64,000 bases of DNA, taken from positions 2,545,001 through 2,609,000 of the forward strand of contig NZ_CP071612.1 of assembly GCF_017357245.1 (NCBI RefSeq), read 5' to 3'. Source of the stretch: Rhizobium bangladeshense. Its GTDB lineage: Bacteria > Pseudomonadota > Alphaproteobacteria > Rhizobiales > Rhizobiaceae. The position numbers and the translations under genes were made by a program. The notes below the pieces were generated by a model. That model was given only the letters and a program-made list of their open reading frames with translations, did no database searches and was not told the DNA's origin. Shown here piece by piece: positions 27,497-36,011 of this stretch (its first letter is position 1; every line of letters begins with the position of its first letter).

Positions 27497-27730
27497 TCAA
27501 TTGATGGTGGCCCATTGGCTGCGGACATCCCGGGCATTCTTCGATAGGTGAACATGGGCGTCGACGTGATCGACCCAATCGAGCGGAATCAGATGGTGTT
27601 TGCCGTCCTCCGAGTCGGTCTTCGTCAGCTTGATGCGGGTCGGACCGTCGAGGTGATCCACCGTTCCGACATGAGTGCCGTCGGCCGTCAGGACTTCCAT
27701 ATGTTCACGGATCTGGTCTGCGGAAATCAT
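27497..27730 (-). CDS. DUF2171 small protein
   Basis: A 77-residue protein of the DUF2171 family: IREHMEVLTADGTHVGTVDH near the N terminus and HLIPLDWVDHVDAHVHLSK near the C terminus. The fold is probably a small PRC-barrel-like beta domain. I use the ATG at 27730, which has GGAGGA 4 bases upstream; the ATG at 27733 is nearly touching that site. It has an exact EcfG-type promoter just upstream. First of the three-gene stress cluster. Confidence 0.82.
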   Translation of the reverse strand: MISADQIREHMEVLTADGTHVGTVDHLDGPTRIKLTKTDSEDGKHHLIPLDWVDHVDAHVHLSKNARDVRSQWATIN

Positions 27731-27768
27731 CATTTCCTCCTTTGCGTCACTGGCAGTTACCAGGCGGC

Positions 27769-27793
27769 AACGGCGTGGGGGAAACATGGTTCC
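27769..27793 (-). promoter_or_regulatory. EcfG/RpoE2-type promoter for the DUF2171 gene
   Basis: On the minus strand: GGAAC, 16 bases, CGTT, exact consensus, ending 39 bases before the DUF2171 start codon. It probably serves DUF2171, DUF2945 and DUF3008. Confidence 0.75.
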
Positions 27794-27833
27794 AAAGCTT
27801 TTTGCCGCACGCTCACGGACATGACCACTCTCT

Positions 27834-28877
27834 CTATGGGCCGTCGACATTCGGCTTAAGAGCGGCTTGGTGCGGCCTGTTTCCTTCCTCTCCCGGCGGC
27901 CATAGAACAGCCGACAGGAGCAGCGCGTAGATCAAGGCTGCCGCGACATAGGCAATCCTGCTCGCGAAGGATTCCGCGGCACTGCCCGGGAGCGGAGAGA
28001 CACCAAGACCGAACAGAATAAGGAATATGGTTAGGACACCCGCGAACACGCGAGCGTCCTTCGAGCGAGCGGCAGCGCGCCCTCCAATGAGCAGGGCGAC
28101 GACCAGCAGGATGAGGAAAATCGAGAGAAGGCTTGGGCGCAGCAATAGCGCTGCATAGGCAACGGAGGCCAGCACGCCGCCGCAGAAATTGACGAACACC
28201 AATCCAATCGCCGCCCGCGCGCTTGCGGCAACGTCCAACTGCCCGAGCAGCGACGCCACGGTTATGGGAATGACTACCGCGGCGCTCAGATTGTCGCTCG
28301 TCAGACACATGACGACGGACGTCAGAAGGATGAAAGCATTTGCCAGAGCCCGAAGTAAGGCCGGCGGCCGTTCTTCAACTGCGACCGCTTCGCTCCTCGG
28401 AGAGACCGGTTCGGGAAAGATCGCATGGGCGAGCCACATGAGAGCCGCGCCCGACACAACCGCCGCAACCAGGATCGACAGGATAGAACTCGCGAGTTCC
28501 TTGTTCAGGATGCCGAGGAGGGGCACGATGATCGACACGACGAGCACGAGGAAAACAGCTGGCCCTCCCCGTCCCGCCGACTGTAGCGCGAAACACGCAA
28601 AATAAGTGAGCCCAAGGATCAGCAGGAAAGGCATCGGACGTTCGCCGAGCAGGTCGGTCAACGCCATCATCGCTATACCGGCAAAGAGAATGACCAGCGC
28701 TGCGCCGATGGTCTTGCCAGGTGGCATGGGCCGCGAACTTCCAAGGAGAAACTGAGCAGCAAAGAGCGGACCGAGGAAGGGCAGGACAGCACCGGCATGG
28801 ACTGCCAAGGTGAAGCCGACTGAGACTGCGAAGGCGACCCGCAGCCCTTTGCGTTTCTGCTCTCCGTCAGCTGACAT
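27834..28877 (-). CDS. DUF2955 (FUSC-like) inner-membrane protein
   Basis: A 347-residue integral membrane protein with two blocks of about five hydrophobic helices, one from residue 15 to 165 and one from residue 185 to 335. This matches the DUF2955/FUSC-like fold that pairs with HlyD-type periplasmic adaptors in aromatic-acid or drug efflux. It overlaps the HlyD-like gene upstream by 11 bases, so the two are co-translated and probably form one exporter. Substrate unknown. Confidence 0.82.
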   Translation of the reverse strand: MSADGEQKRKGLRVAFAVSVGFTLAVHAGAVLPFLGPLFAAQFLLGSSRPMPPGKTIGAALVILFAGIAMMALTDLLGERPMPFLLILGLTYFACFALQSAGRGGPAVFLVLVVSIIVPLLGILNKELASSILSILVAAVVSGAALMWLAHAIFPEPVSPRSEAVAVEERPPALLRALANAFILLTSVVMCLTSDNLSAAVVIPITVASLLGQLDVAASARAAIGLVFVNFCGGVLASVAYAALLLRPSLLSIFLILLVVALLIGGRAAARSKDARVFAGVLTIFLILFGLGVSPLPGSAAESFASRIAYVAAALIYALLLSAVLWPPGEEGNRPHQAALKPNVDGP

Positions 28878-29973
28878 AGGTCAGCACCGACATGAGACGG
28901 ATCCACAGCGATCCCCAGGCATTGGTGACCGGGTTGTCGCCCGTGTAGATGACGACGATCGCCTGAGAGCCGTAGCGTACCCCGCCCTTCGGCCGCTGCC
29001 CCTCCTCGAAGTTCAGCCGGACAGGAAACCGCTGCGGCTCCTGGACCCAGCCGCTGTCGTTGCGGATCGTGGGCAATCCGGTACTCGGGTCGGTGCTGCC
29101 TTGCGATACCCCGAACCCGACGCTCTCGACCGTTGCCGGGAATAACCGGCCGGGAAGTGCGTCGAAGAGGATGTCCGCTCTGTTGCCGACGGCGACCTTC
29201 TCCAGGCTGTTTTCCTTGAATGCCGCATTGATCCAGATGGTGCCGGCATCGATGAAGGTCATTGCCGGCTGGCCCACCGAGACGACCTTGCCGATGGTGA
29301 GCTGAAGATTGGTGACAACACCGGCTGACGGTGCCCGGACGGTCGTCCGCACCAGATCGAGCCGGGCCTTTTCCAATCCGGCAAGGGCTGCACGCAGTTG
29401 TGGATTGTCGTTACCGGACGGGCCGAGTTGCTCCTTGGCCTTGACAAGGTCGGCTTGCGCCCCCGACACCGAAGCCTCGGCCTGATCATAAGCGGACTTG
29501 GCCGCATCGAACCGGGCCTTGGAAAAAACCCCGCGCTTCACCAACTCGGTCGCCCGGGCATACTGATCGCGCAGATTGTCTCGGTCCGCCTCGATCTGAA
29601 CGAGCTTGGCCTGTGCCGCATCGACGGCCGCGGTCGACGCCCCGATCGATTGGCCGACGCTTGCAAGCGCTGCTTCGGCTTCGCTGACGGCGAGCTCGTA
29701 ACGTTCGGGATCGATCCTAAAGAGAACCTGATCGGGCTCGACGCGCGAATTGTCGGCGACCCCGACTTCCACGACTCGACCGGTGACCTCGGGTGCGATG
29801 CCAACGATGTAGGCATGGACCTGCGCTTGCGACGTCGACGGTGTACGCCGCTCCATGAAAATGGAGAGGACGAACAGAGCCATCGCCAGCAGTACGACCG
29901 CGAGAGCTATGCTGCGCAATGGATTCCGGGGTGTTGAGGAGATGACAGGCTCATCCATATTTTCGGAAACCAC
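28867..29973 (-). CDS. HlyD-family membrane fusion protein
   Basis: A 368-residue periplasmic adaptor of the EmrA/HlyD type: one N-terminal membrane anchor (about residues 20-40), a biotinyl-lipoyl-like half (AYIVGIAPEVTGRVVEVGV), a long alpha-hairpin with heptad character (about 85-200) and the second lipoyl half (TTVRAPSAGVVTNLQLTIGK). The GTG at 29973 is preferred because AAGGA lies 7 bases upstream. The adaptor precedes its DUF2955 partner. A 19-bp palindrome at 30062-30080, about 90 bases upstream, is a likely operator. Confidence 0.9.
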   Translation of the reverse strand: MVSENMDEPVISSTPRNPLRSIALAVVLLAMALFVLSIFMERRTPSTSQAQVHAYIVGIAPEVTGRVVEVGVADNSRVEPDQVLFRIDPERYELAVSEAEAALASVGQSIGASTAAVDAAQAKLVQIEADRDNLRDQYARATELVKRGVFSKARFDAAKSAYDQAEASVSGAQADLVKAKEQLGPSGNDNPQLRAALAGLEKARLDLVRTTVRAPSAGVVTNLQLTIGKVVSVGQPAMTFIDAGTIWINAAFKENSLEKVAVGNRADILFDALPGRLFPATVESVGFGVSQGSTDPSTGLPTIRNDSGWVQEPQRFPVRLNFEEGQRPKGGVRYGSQAIVVIYTGDNPVTNAWGSLWIRLMSVLTYVS

Positions 29974-30061
29974 GGCAAGATCCTTCGAAAGCGTTGGTGA
30001 AGCATGATTTTAAGCGCCAGCTGTCTGTCGCGATGGTCGTGACCGAACGGGTGGGGCGCAA

Positions 30062-30080
30062 GTAAGTAACCGTAACATAC
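30062..30080. promoter_or_regulatory. Palindromic operator-like site upstream of hlyD-like gene
   Basis: On the minus strand GTATGTTACGGTTACTTAC, which matches the site at 30463-30481 in 17 of 19 positions. Confidence 0.6.
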
Positions 30081-30117
30081 GCCTGCCCATGACTGGCCTT
30101 CGGATCGACCGCATAGA

Positions 30118-30378
30118 TCAGCGGGCGGGTGGCGGCGTCGAAGCGATGTCGAGCGCGCCCTCTATCTCCTTGAGAAGCTCTGCGATCAGTTCTCGGTACT
30201 CGGCAATGCGCTCGACACGCTTCGGATCGGCTGAGACGCTCCATTTTTCCACCGCCAGTCCGGCGTCGGCAAAGTCCCTGCAGATTTCCCGAAAGTCCTC
30301 ACTGCGGGCGGCAAGAACATCGATCGCCTTGGCCCTGGCCGGAAAATGCCGACGGACCGCTGCCACGCCTTCGTCCAT
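30118..30378 (-). CDS. Hypothetical small helical protein
   Basis: An 86-residue, probably all-helical soluble protein of unknown function (RVERIAEYRELIAELLKEIE near the C terminus). The ATG at 30378 has a CAGGAG ribosome site 6-7 bases upstream, and the longer frame upstream is rejected because it reads through the operator region. It lies between the hlyD-like gene and the divergent regulator, with an operator palindrome on each side. Confidence 0.65.
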   Translation of the reverse strand: MDEGVAAVRRHFPARAKAIDVLAARSEDFREICRDFADAGLAVEKWSVSADPKRVERIAEYRELIAELLKEIEGALDIASTPPPAR

Positions 30379-30462
30379 GGTTCGCTCCTGACCGAATATG
30401 TGACGCCGCCACTGCAGCGTGTGCCGGCTCCCGATCTTCATGGACGACGACCGGTTCGAGGA

Positions 30463-30481
30463 GTATGTTACTGTTACATAC
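30463..30481. promoter_or_regulatory. Palindromic operator-like site at the regulator promoter
   Basis: GTATGTTACTGTTACATAC, an almost perfect dyad (8 of 9 pairs), midway between the divergent small gene (start 30378) and the regulator (start 30524). A near-identical copy is at 30062-30080. Confidence 0.65.
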
Positions 30482-30523
30482 AGTCTGGCAGTGATGTGAC
30501 TCAACGGGGGATTGGGGACAGAC

Positions 30524-32344
30524 ATGCTGACGTCTATGCCGCCAGAAGGGTCTGCGGCGCCCTTTCCTTCAGAGTCGGGGCCTCAAGCGCACGACATCAC
30601 GAGACAACTGGAGCGCGTTATATCCAGTCCTGAATTTCCTGGCGTTGGCCGCGCCGCAGCTTTTCTCCGCTATGTCGTCTCTGAGACCCTCGCCGGTCGA
30701 GGCAACCGGATCAAAGCCTATTCCATTGCGATCGAAGTATTCGGCCGGGATACCGGCTTCACCCAGGACGATCCAGTTGTCAGGATCGAGGCAGGACGCC
30801 TGCGACGATCGCTCGAGCGCTATTATCTGGTTGCCGGCCAGCATGATCCAATACGGATTGATATTCCGAAGGGCGGTTATGTCCCCACCTTCACCTGGTC
30901 CTGCCCAGCCTCTGCCGACACGCGCAACGAAGATGTGGAAGCGCTGCCCTCTCCGGCCCGCCCCGGACGCTGGGAGCGGGCGAGACAAGTTTTGTTGCTA
31001 GGCGCTATTGCCGTCACCATGCTTGCTCTTTCACTCTATTGGCTGGCAGCATTGCCTACAGCCTCTTCGCTCCAAAGGGCTGCAAGTCCATCGCCCGATC
31101 GTCCGGCCCTGGTGGTGGCTCCCTTTGCCAATCTTGGCGAAGGGCCTGAGGCGCAGCTCTACAGTGCCGGCCTGACAGAAGAACTGATGACCGTCCTCCC
31201 GCGGTTCAAGGAGATCAAAGTCTTCGGCCGCGAGACCTCCCGATCTCTTCCGGCGGATGTGCGGGCATCGGAAATCCGGGCGGAATTCGGCGCGCGCTAT
31301 CTGCTGACCGGCGGTGTACGAACTTCGGGCCAGCGTCTTCGCGTAACCGCCAGGCTGCTCGACACCTCGGACGGCGAAATCCTCTGGTCGGAGAACTACG
31401 ACAAGGATCTCGCGTCGGGAGACCTCTTTGCGATCCAGACGGACGTTGCCAGAAAGGTCGCGACCGCCATCGCCCAGCCGTATGGGGTGATGGCACAGGT
31501 TGACGCCGCCAGTCCGCCCCCGGACGACCTCGGTGCGTATGAGTGCACGCTGCGCTTCTACGCCTACCGTTCGGAACTGAGCGCCGAAGCGCATTCGCGA
31601 GTGCGCAGTTGCCTTGAGAGCGCGATAGCTCGATTTCCGAACTATGCGACCGCCTGGGCGATGCTATCGATCGTCTACCTCGACGAGGACAGGTACAGGT
31701 TCAATTCGACGCGAAACAAGGAGGCAACCATAGAGCATGCGCTCGGTGCTGCCAGGCGAGCGACACAGCTCGATCCGAGCAATACGAGAGGCCTTCAGGC
31801 GCTGATGACGACGCTGTTCTTCGACAGGCAGCTCCCCGAGTCCTTGCGCGTGGGAGAACAGGCCCTGGCCACGAACCCCAACGACACCGAACTGATGGGC
31901 GAGTTCGGAACGCGGCTGGCAATGGGTGGCCAATGGCGGCGCGGAGCAGCTCTCCTTGATGAGGCCATCGCGCTCAATCCCGGCGGCGGCGGCTTCTACC
32001 ATGGGACACGCGCACTGGCGGCTTACATGCTCCACGACAATCACACTGCCCTGCTGCAGATCAGACAGGCGAACATGCAGAAGTTCCCGCTCTTCCATGT
32101 CGTGGCTGCCATCATCTATGCCGAGGCCGGCATGATGGAGGACGCGCGGCGGGAGGGGGAGGTTTTCGTCGCCATGCGGCCTGACTTCCTGCCGAACATT
32201 GCAACGGAACTTGCAATACGCAACATTCAGCCTGACGATCGGGACCGTCTGATCCGCGGTCTTCGCAAGGCAGGACTGACGGTCCCCGATCCTGACAAAT
32301 TGGCGTCATCCGTCACCGGCATCTCCGAACTGCAGCCCCGCTGA
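30524..32344 (+). CDS. Membrane-bound winged-helix / TPR regulator ('adenylate cyclase'-like annotation)
   Basis: About 606 residues from the ATG at 30524, preceded by GGGGAC. Residues about 20-110 form a predicted winged-helix DNA-binding domain found in many rhizobial proteins (RIKAYSIAIEVFGRDTGFTQ, then DDPVVRIEAGRLRRSLERYY). One membrane segment follows (about 150-172). A TolB-N-like domain (LVVAPFANLGEGPEAQLYS) and C-terminal TPR-like repeats complete it. No cyclase catalytic motifs are present, although relatives are often annotated as cyclases. The layout is CadC-like: a membrane sensor that binds DNA directly. It is the natural candidate to bind the nearby palindromes. Confidence 0.82.
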   Translation: MLTSMPPEGSAAPFPSESGPQAHDITRQLERVISSPEFPGVGRAAAFLRYVVSETLAGRGNRIKAYSIAIEVFGRDTGFTQDDPVVRIEAGRLRRSLERYYLVAGQHDPIRIDIPKGGYVPTFTWSCPASADTRNEDVEALPSPARPGRWERARQVLLLGAIAVTMLALSLYWLAALPTASSLQRAASPSPDRPALVVAPFANLGEGPEAQLYSAGLTEELMTVLPRFKEIKVFGRETSRSLPADVRASEIRAEFGARYLLTGGVRTSGQRLRVTARLLDTSDGEILWSENYDKDLASGDLFAIQTDVARKVATAIAQPYGVMAQVDAASPPPDDLGAYECTLRFYAYRSELSAEAHSRVRSCLESAIARFPNYATAWAMLSIVYLDEDRYRFNSTRNKEATIEHALGAARRATQLDPSNTRGLQALMTTLFFDRQLPESLRVGEQALATNPNDTELMGEFGTRLAMGGQWRRGAALLDEAIALNPGGGGFYHGTRALAAYMLHDNHTALLQIRQANMQKFPLFHVVAAIIYAEAGMMEDARREGEVFVAMRPDFLPNIATELAIRNIQPDDRDRLIRGLRKAGLTVPDPDKLASSVTGISELQPR

Positions 32345-32567
32345 TACTGTCTCCTCGCCGTAACATACCAGATCATACGGGTAAGCCATCTCATCTTCGC
32401 ATAGTCTGACCTACAAGCCGCAGTGATCGCCGCGGCTCATTTGGGCGACCTGCAGGGCTTTGGGACAAGCTCTTAACCGGCACAGGCAAGTGGCGGCGGC
32501 ACGTGACGCGGCGAGCCTGATCCTTTCCGCCAACGGTTCGGGGAGGTTCGCCAAATCGGGATGGACA

Positions 32568-34724
32568 ATGGTTGTGCTGTCTAGGATCCGCACGATAGTG
32601 CCTTTTTCCGCGGGGGCCGCCCTGGCCTCCCTTCTTCTCTGCGCCTCGATTGCCATGGCGCAAAGCCCGACGCCTGTGGACCCGCAGCCTGAAAGCGTCC
32701 AGCGCTTCATCGCAATGTTCTCGGATCCTGACGTCCAGCGCTTCCTGCAGCAGCAGTCGCAGGCCGCCAGGCATGTGCCGGAACCACCCCTGGAAGTGCC
32801 GAACCGCGACCCCTCTTTTTCCGAATTCACGATGCGGTTCCGCGCCCACGCTTCCGCCCTTCTCGGCGCGGTGAATTCCTTTCCCCTGGAGACGACCCGA
32901 GCCTGGGCCATCGTCGAAGCGGACATTCGGGCAAACGGCGGGACGCGGCCGATTCTCCTGATCGCCGCCTTCGTCGCCGCTGGGCTGGCCGCTCAATGGC
33001 TGTTCTGGTGGGTCAGCGTCGGCTGGCGCAGATGGATGTCGCGCGCGTCCTACCGGACCATATCGGGAAGAGTTGTCGCATTGGCGGCAAGATTTCTGTG
33101 GGCGGGATGTTACGTCCTTTCCTTCGGCCTCGGCAGCATCGGCTTTTTCCTGCTGTTCCAATGGCCGCCTGTCATCAGGGAGATCGTCGTCGGATACCTC
33201 TTGGCGACCGTCATCTTCCGTCTGGGGAGCGCCCTTTTCGAGGTTTTCCTGACACCGCGGGCCGAAGAAGAGGGCGGGTTTCGGGTCGTCCCGCTCGCTC
33301 GGGATGCCGCCTGCCACTGGGCGAAACGGCTGGCCTATCTCGTCGGCTGGTATGCCTTCGGATGGGTGACCATCCGCCTGCTCGACACGTTAGGCTTTTC
33401 CCTTCCGGCCCGGCAGCTGGCCGCCTATTGCCTCGGCCTCGTCCTTCTCTTGATCGTCATTGAAGCCGTATGGAGACGTCCGTCCCGATCGCCTTCCAGC
33501 CAAACCAGCCGAATCGGCGTGAGGGCCCGCAACTGGCTCTGGACGTCCTATTTCTTTGCCGCCTGGCTGCTATGGGTAGTCGGTGCCATGCGGCTGTTCT
33601 GGATAGCGGTGGTCGGTGCCGCCCTACCCGCCGCCATCGCCCTTACCAAGGCGTCGGTCGACAATATCTTGCGGTCTCCCGCAACCGAGGAGGATGGTCA
33701 TAAGCGAAGCACCGTCGTCTCCGTGGTCGTCGAACGCGGCATCAGAGCCGCACTGATCGTCGCAGCCATCGTCCTGCTTGCGCAGGCGCTGGACGTCCGG
33801 TTGACTGAGATGACGATGCAAGATTCTCCCCTTCTGCGACTCGTGCGTGGCCTCCTCAGCGCCGGGATCATTCTCATGATCGTCGACCTGGCTTGGAACC
33901 TCGTGGCAGTCCTGATCGATCGCAAGCTCGGCGACACCGAGGCGGTCCTCGAAGCCGGAAGCGATCGGGAGCGGCGGCGCTTGCGCATCAGGACCCTTCT
34001 GCCGATCCTTCGCAATTTCCTGATGATCCTCTTCGTCGCAATCGCGATCATGATGGCCTTGTCGTCCCTCGGTATCGAAATCGGCCCGTTGATCGCAGGT
34101 GCAGGAGTAGTTGGCGTCGCAATCGGCTTCGGGGCGCAGACCGTGGTCAAGGACGTCATTAGCGGAGTGTTCTACCTGCTCGATGATGCCTTCCGCGTGG
34201 GCGAATACATCCAGAGCGGCAGTTACAAGGGCACCGTCGAGTCGTTCAGTTTGCGATCCGTCAAGCTCAGGCACCACCGCGGAGCGGTCTTCATCGTCCC
34301 CTTTAGCGAGCTCGGAGCGATCCAGAACATGAGCCGCGATTGGGTGATCGAGAAGATGACGATCACTGTCACCTACGATTCCGATATCGAGAAGGCACGC
34401 AAGATAATCAAGAAGATAGGCCTGGAATTGTTCGAGGATCCGGAGTTCAAAGCAACGACCATCGAGCCCCTGAAAATGCAGGGGATTGATAGCCTCGGCG
34501 ACTCCGGTCTGCTCCTGCGAATGAAGGTCATGACCCTTCCAGGCCAGCAGTTCACGCTGAAGCGGCGGGCACTCCGAATGATCCATGAGGCGTTCCATGA
34601 AAACGGCATCAAGCTCGCCGTGCCGACTGTCCAGGTCTCCGGCGGAAACGGCGACGCCGTCGGCGCCGCCGCCCAGCAGACGATCGCGGCGCACAATGTA
34701 GCGATAGCCGCGGGTCCGGCCTGA
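32568..34724 (+). CDS. MscS-family mechanosensitive channel
   Basis: About 718 residues from the ATG at 32568, which opens a signal peptide (MVVLSRIRTIVPFSAGAALA, cleavage near AMAQ). A periplasmic region and about ten membrane helices precede the MscS pore and beta domain: VVGVAIGFGAQTVVKDVISG is the TM3/beta junction, followed by AFRVGEYIQSGSYKGTVESF. It therefore belongs to the large, multi-helix MscS branch that protects against hypo-osmotic shock. It is on the same strand as the regulator, 223 bases downstream, with an operator half-site in the gap. Confidence 0.9.
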   Translation: MVVLSRIRTIVPFSAGAALASLLLCASIAMAQSPTPVDPQPESVQRFIAMFSDPDVQRFLQQQSQAARHVPEPPLEVPNRDPSFSEFTMRFRAHASALLGAVNSFPLETTRAWAIVEADIRANGGTRPILLIAAFVAAGLAAQWLFWWVSVGWRRWMSRASYRTISGRVVALAARFLWAGCYVLSFGLGSIGFFLLFQWPPVIREIVVGYLLATVIFRLGSALFEVFLTPRAEEEGGFRVVPLARDAACHWAKRLAYLVGWYAFGWVTIRLLDTLGFSLPARQLAAYCLGLVLLLIVIEAVWRRPSRSPSSQTSRIGVRARNWLWTSYFFAAWLLWVVGAMRLFWIAVVGAALPAAIALTKASVDNILRSPATEEDGHKRSTVVSVVVERGIRAALIVAAIVLLAQALDVRLTEMTMQDSPLLRLVRGLLSAGIILMIVDLAWNLVAVLIDRKLGDTEAVLEAGSDRERRRLRIRTLLPILRNFLMILFVAIAIMMALSSLGIEIGPLIAGAGVVGVAIGFGAQTVVKDVISGVFYLLDDAFRVGEYIQSGSYKGTVESFSLRSVKLRHHRGAVFIVPFSELGAIQNMSRDWVIEKMTITVTYDSDIEKARKIIKKIGLELFEDPEFKATTIEPLKMQGIDSLGDSGLLLRMKVMTLPGQQFTLKRRALRMIHEAFHENGIKLAVPTVQVSGGNGDAVGAAAQQTIAAHNVAIAAGPA

Positions 34725-34764
34725 ACAGACGTGGCCTGAGACACGGAGAATAGGAGGAAACGAG

Positions 34765-35175
34765 ATGAAGATCCTGGTCATCCTGACACACATGCTTTCA
34801 ACACTTGCGGTGTTGATGATGGTTTGCGCGCCCCTTCTCATTCCGACGACTGTCGAGGCTCGTCGAGGCGTGGCTGCATGCGGTCCGAGAGGCTGTGGTG
34901 CGGCCGCCTGCGGACCGCGCGGATGCGCTGCAGTCGGACGCACCCGTCCGGCCTATCGTCCTGTCGTTCGACCGCCCGTGCGGCGTGGCGTCGTGGTCAT
35001 CACTCCTCGTCGCTACTGGCGTCCCGGCACTGCCATCGCCGCAGGCGCCGCCATCGGTTTCGTTACGGGCGCTGCGGCCGTTTCATTGGCAGGTACGCCA
35101 CCTCAATCCGGACAATGCTGGTACTACACCACACCCGCCAAAACCACGGGGTTCTGGGACGTATGCCCCCGCTGA
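34765..35175 (+). CDS. Small secreted Cys-rich protein with ACGPRGC repeats
   Basis: A 136-residue protein with a strong ribosome site (TAGGAGGAAACGAG before the ATG). It has an N-terminal signal sequence of about 32 residues, then two tandem AACGPRGC/AACGPRGC-type units, an Arg/Pro-rich linker, a Gly/Ala membrane-like segment (AIAAGAAIGFVTGAAAVSLA) and a short tail with two cysteines. I know no function. It sits 40 bases after the MscS gene, so it is probably co-transcribed. Confidence 0.75.
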   Translation: MKILVILTHMLSTLAVLMMVCAPLLIPTTVEARRGVAACGPRGCGAAACGPRGCAAVGRTRPAYRPVVRPPVRRGVVVITPRRYWRPGTAIAAGAAIGFVTGAAAVSLAGTPPQSGQCWYYTTPAKTTGFWDVCPR

Positions 35176-35274
35176 ACGAAGCACAAAAGGCCCCTTTTTT
35201 GCTCCCTGCCTTGTGGCCTTCCCCTATAGGGGGAGCCGCCCCTATTTCGCGTTAAATTTTCAGAGGGTAGGTTC

Positions 35275-35922
35275 ATGGATTTCACAGTCATCGATGCCGC
35301 ACTTGTCGGAAAACTTCTTCTGCTCCTTCTGATCGGTTTGGGACCAAAGATCGCCCTCGTGCCGTTCCTGGAAAAGACCCATGCCTTCGACACCGAGACC
35401 AAAGCTCGCATTGGCCGCCGTATGGTTCTGATCGCCGTGGTCACGGCCCTGATTCTGTTCGCGACCGGCGCACTGCTGATGCGGCTCCTCCACATTACGG
35501 GCGGAGCGGTCGCGGTCGCCGGCGGCATCATCCTCGCGCTGATCGCGATCAAGATGGCATCGGGACCAACGGAAAGACCGCACGACGAAGTTGCAGCTCC
35601 GCTCGACCCGGACAAGCTGGCCGTATTTCCGCTTGCGGTCCCGTACCTGCTCAATCCTGTCGGCATCACCATCATCATCATCGCCTCTGGCGAAGTCGTC
35701 TCGGTCGCCAGCGCCATGCTCGTCATTGCCCTGATCCTGATCGTCGGTGCGTTCGATTATCTGGTATTCACCAATACCGATAAGCTTGCCAAGCACATGA
35801 AGCCTGCCAGCATGATCGTCTCGGAGGTCGTCTTCGGCATTCTGCTGACCGCAGTCGCAGTCCAACTGATCGTCGTCGGGCTCAGCAACCTCGGAATCAT
35901 CGCCCCGCCCGCAGCCCATTAG
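35275..35922 (+). CDS. MarC-family integral membrane protein
   Basis: A 215-residue protein with six hydrophobic segments. The family pattern is seen in LLLLIGLGPKIALVPFLEKT, GGAVAVAGGIILALIAIKMA and FPLAVPYLLNPVGI. MarC/YhgN proteins have no settled function despite the name. The ATG follows GAGGGTAGG. The 99-base gap before it holds an AAAAGG-type inverted repeat with a T-run (about 35184-35202) and the palindrome CCCCTATAGGGG. Confidence 0.82.
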   Translation: MDFTVIDAALVGKLLLLLLIGLGPKIALVPFLEKTHAFDTETKARIGRRMVLIAVVTALILFATGALLMRLLHITGGAVAVAGGIILALIAIKMASGPTERPHDEVAAPLDPDKLAVFPLAVPYLLNPVGITIIIIASGEVVSVASAMLVIALILIVGAFDYLVFTNTDKLAKHMKPASMIVSEVVFGILLTAVAVQLIVVGLSNLGIIAPPAAH

Positions 35923-36011
35923 ATGCAGACGGCCCAGACCCGGACCGCACAATTTCCTTTGTGAAGCTCGGTCATGAGCGGTCGATAAGATTTAAATGAA
36001 CCGTCATGCCG

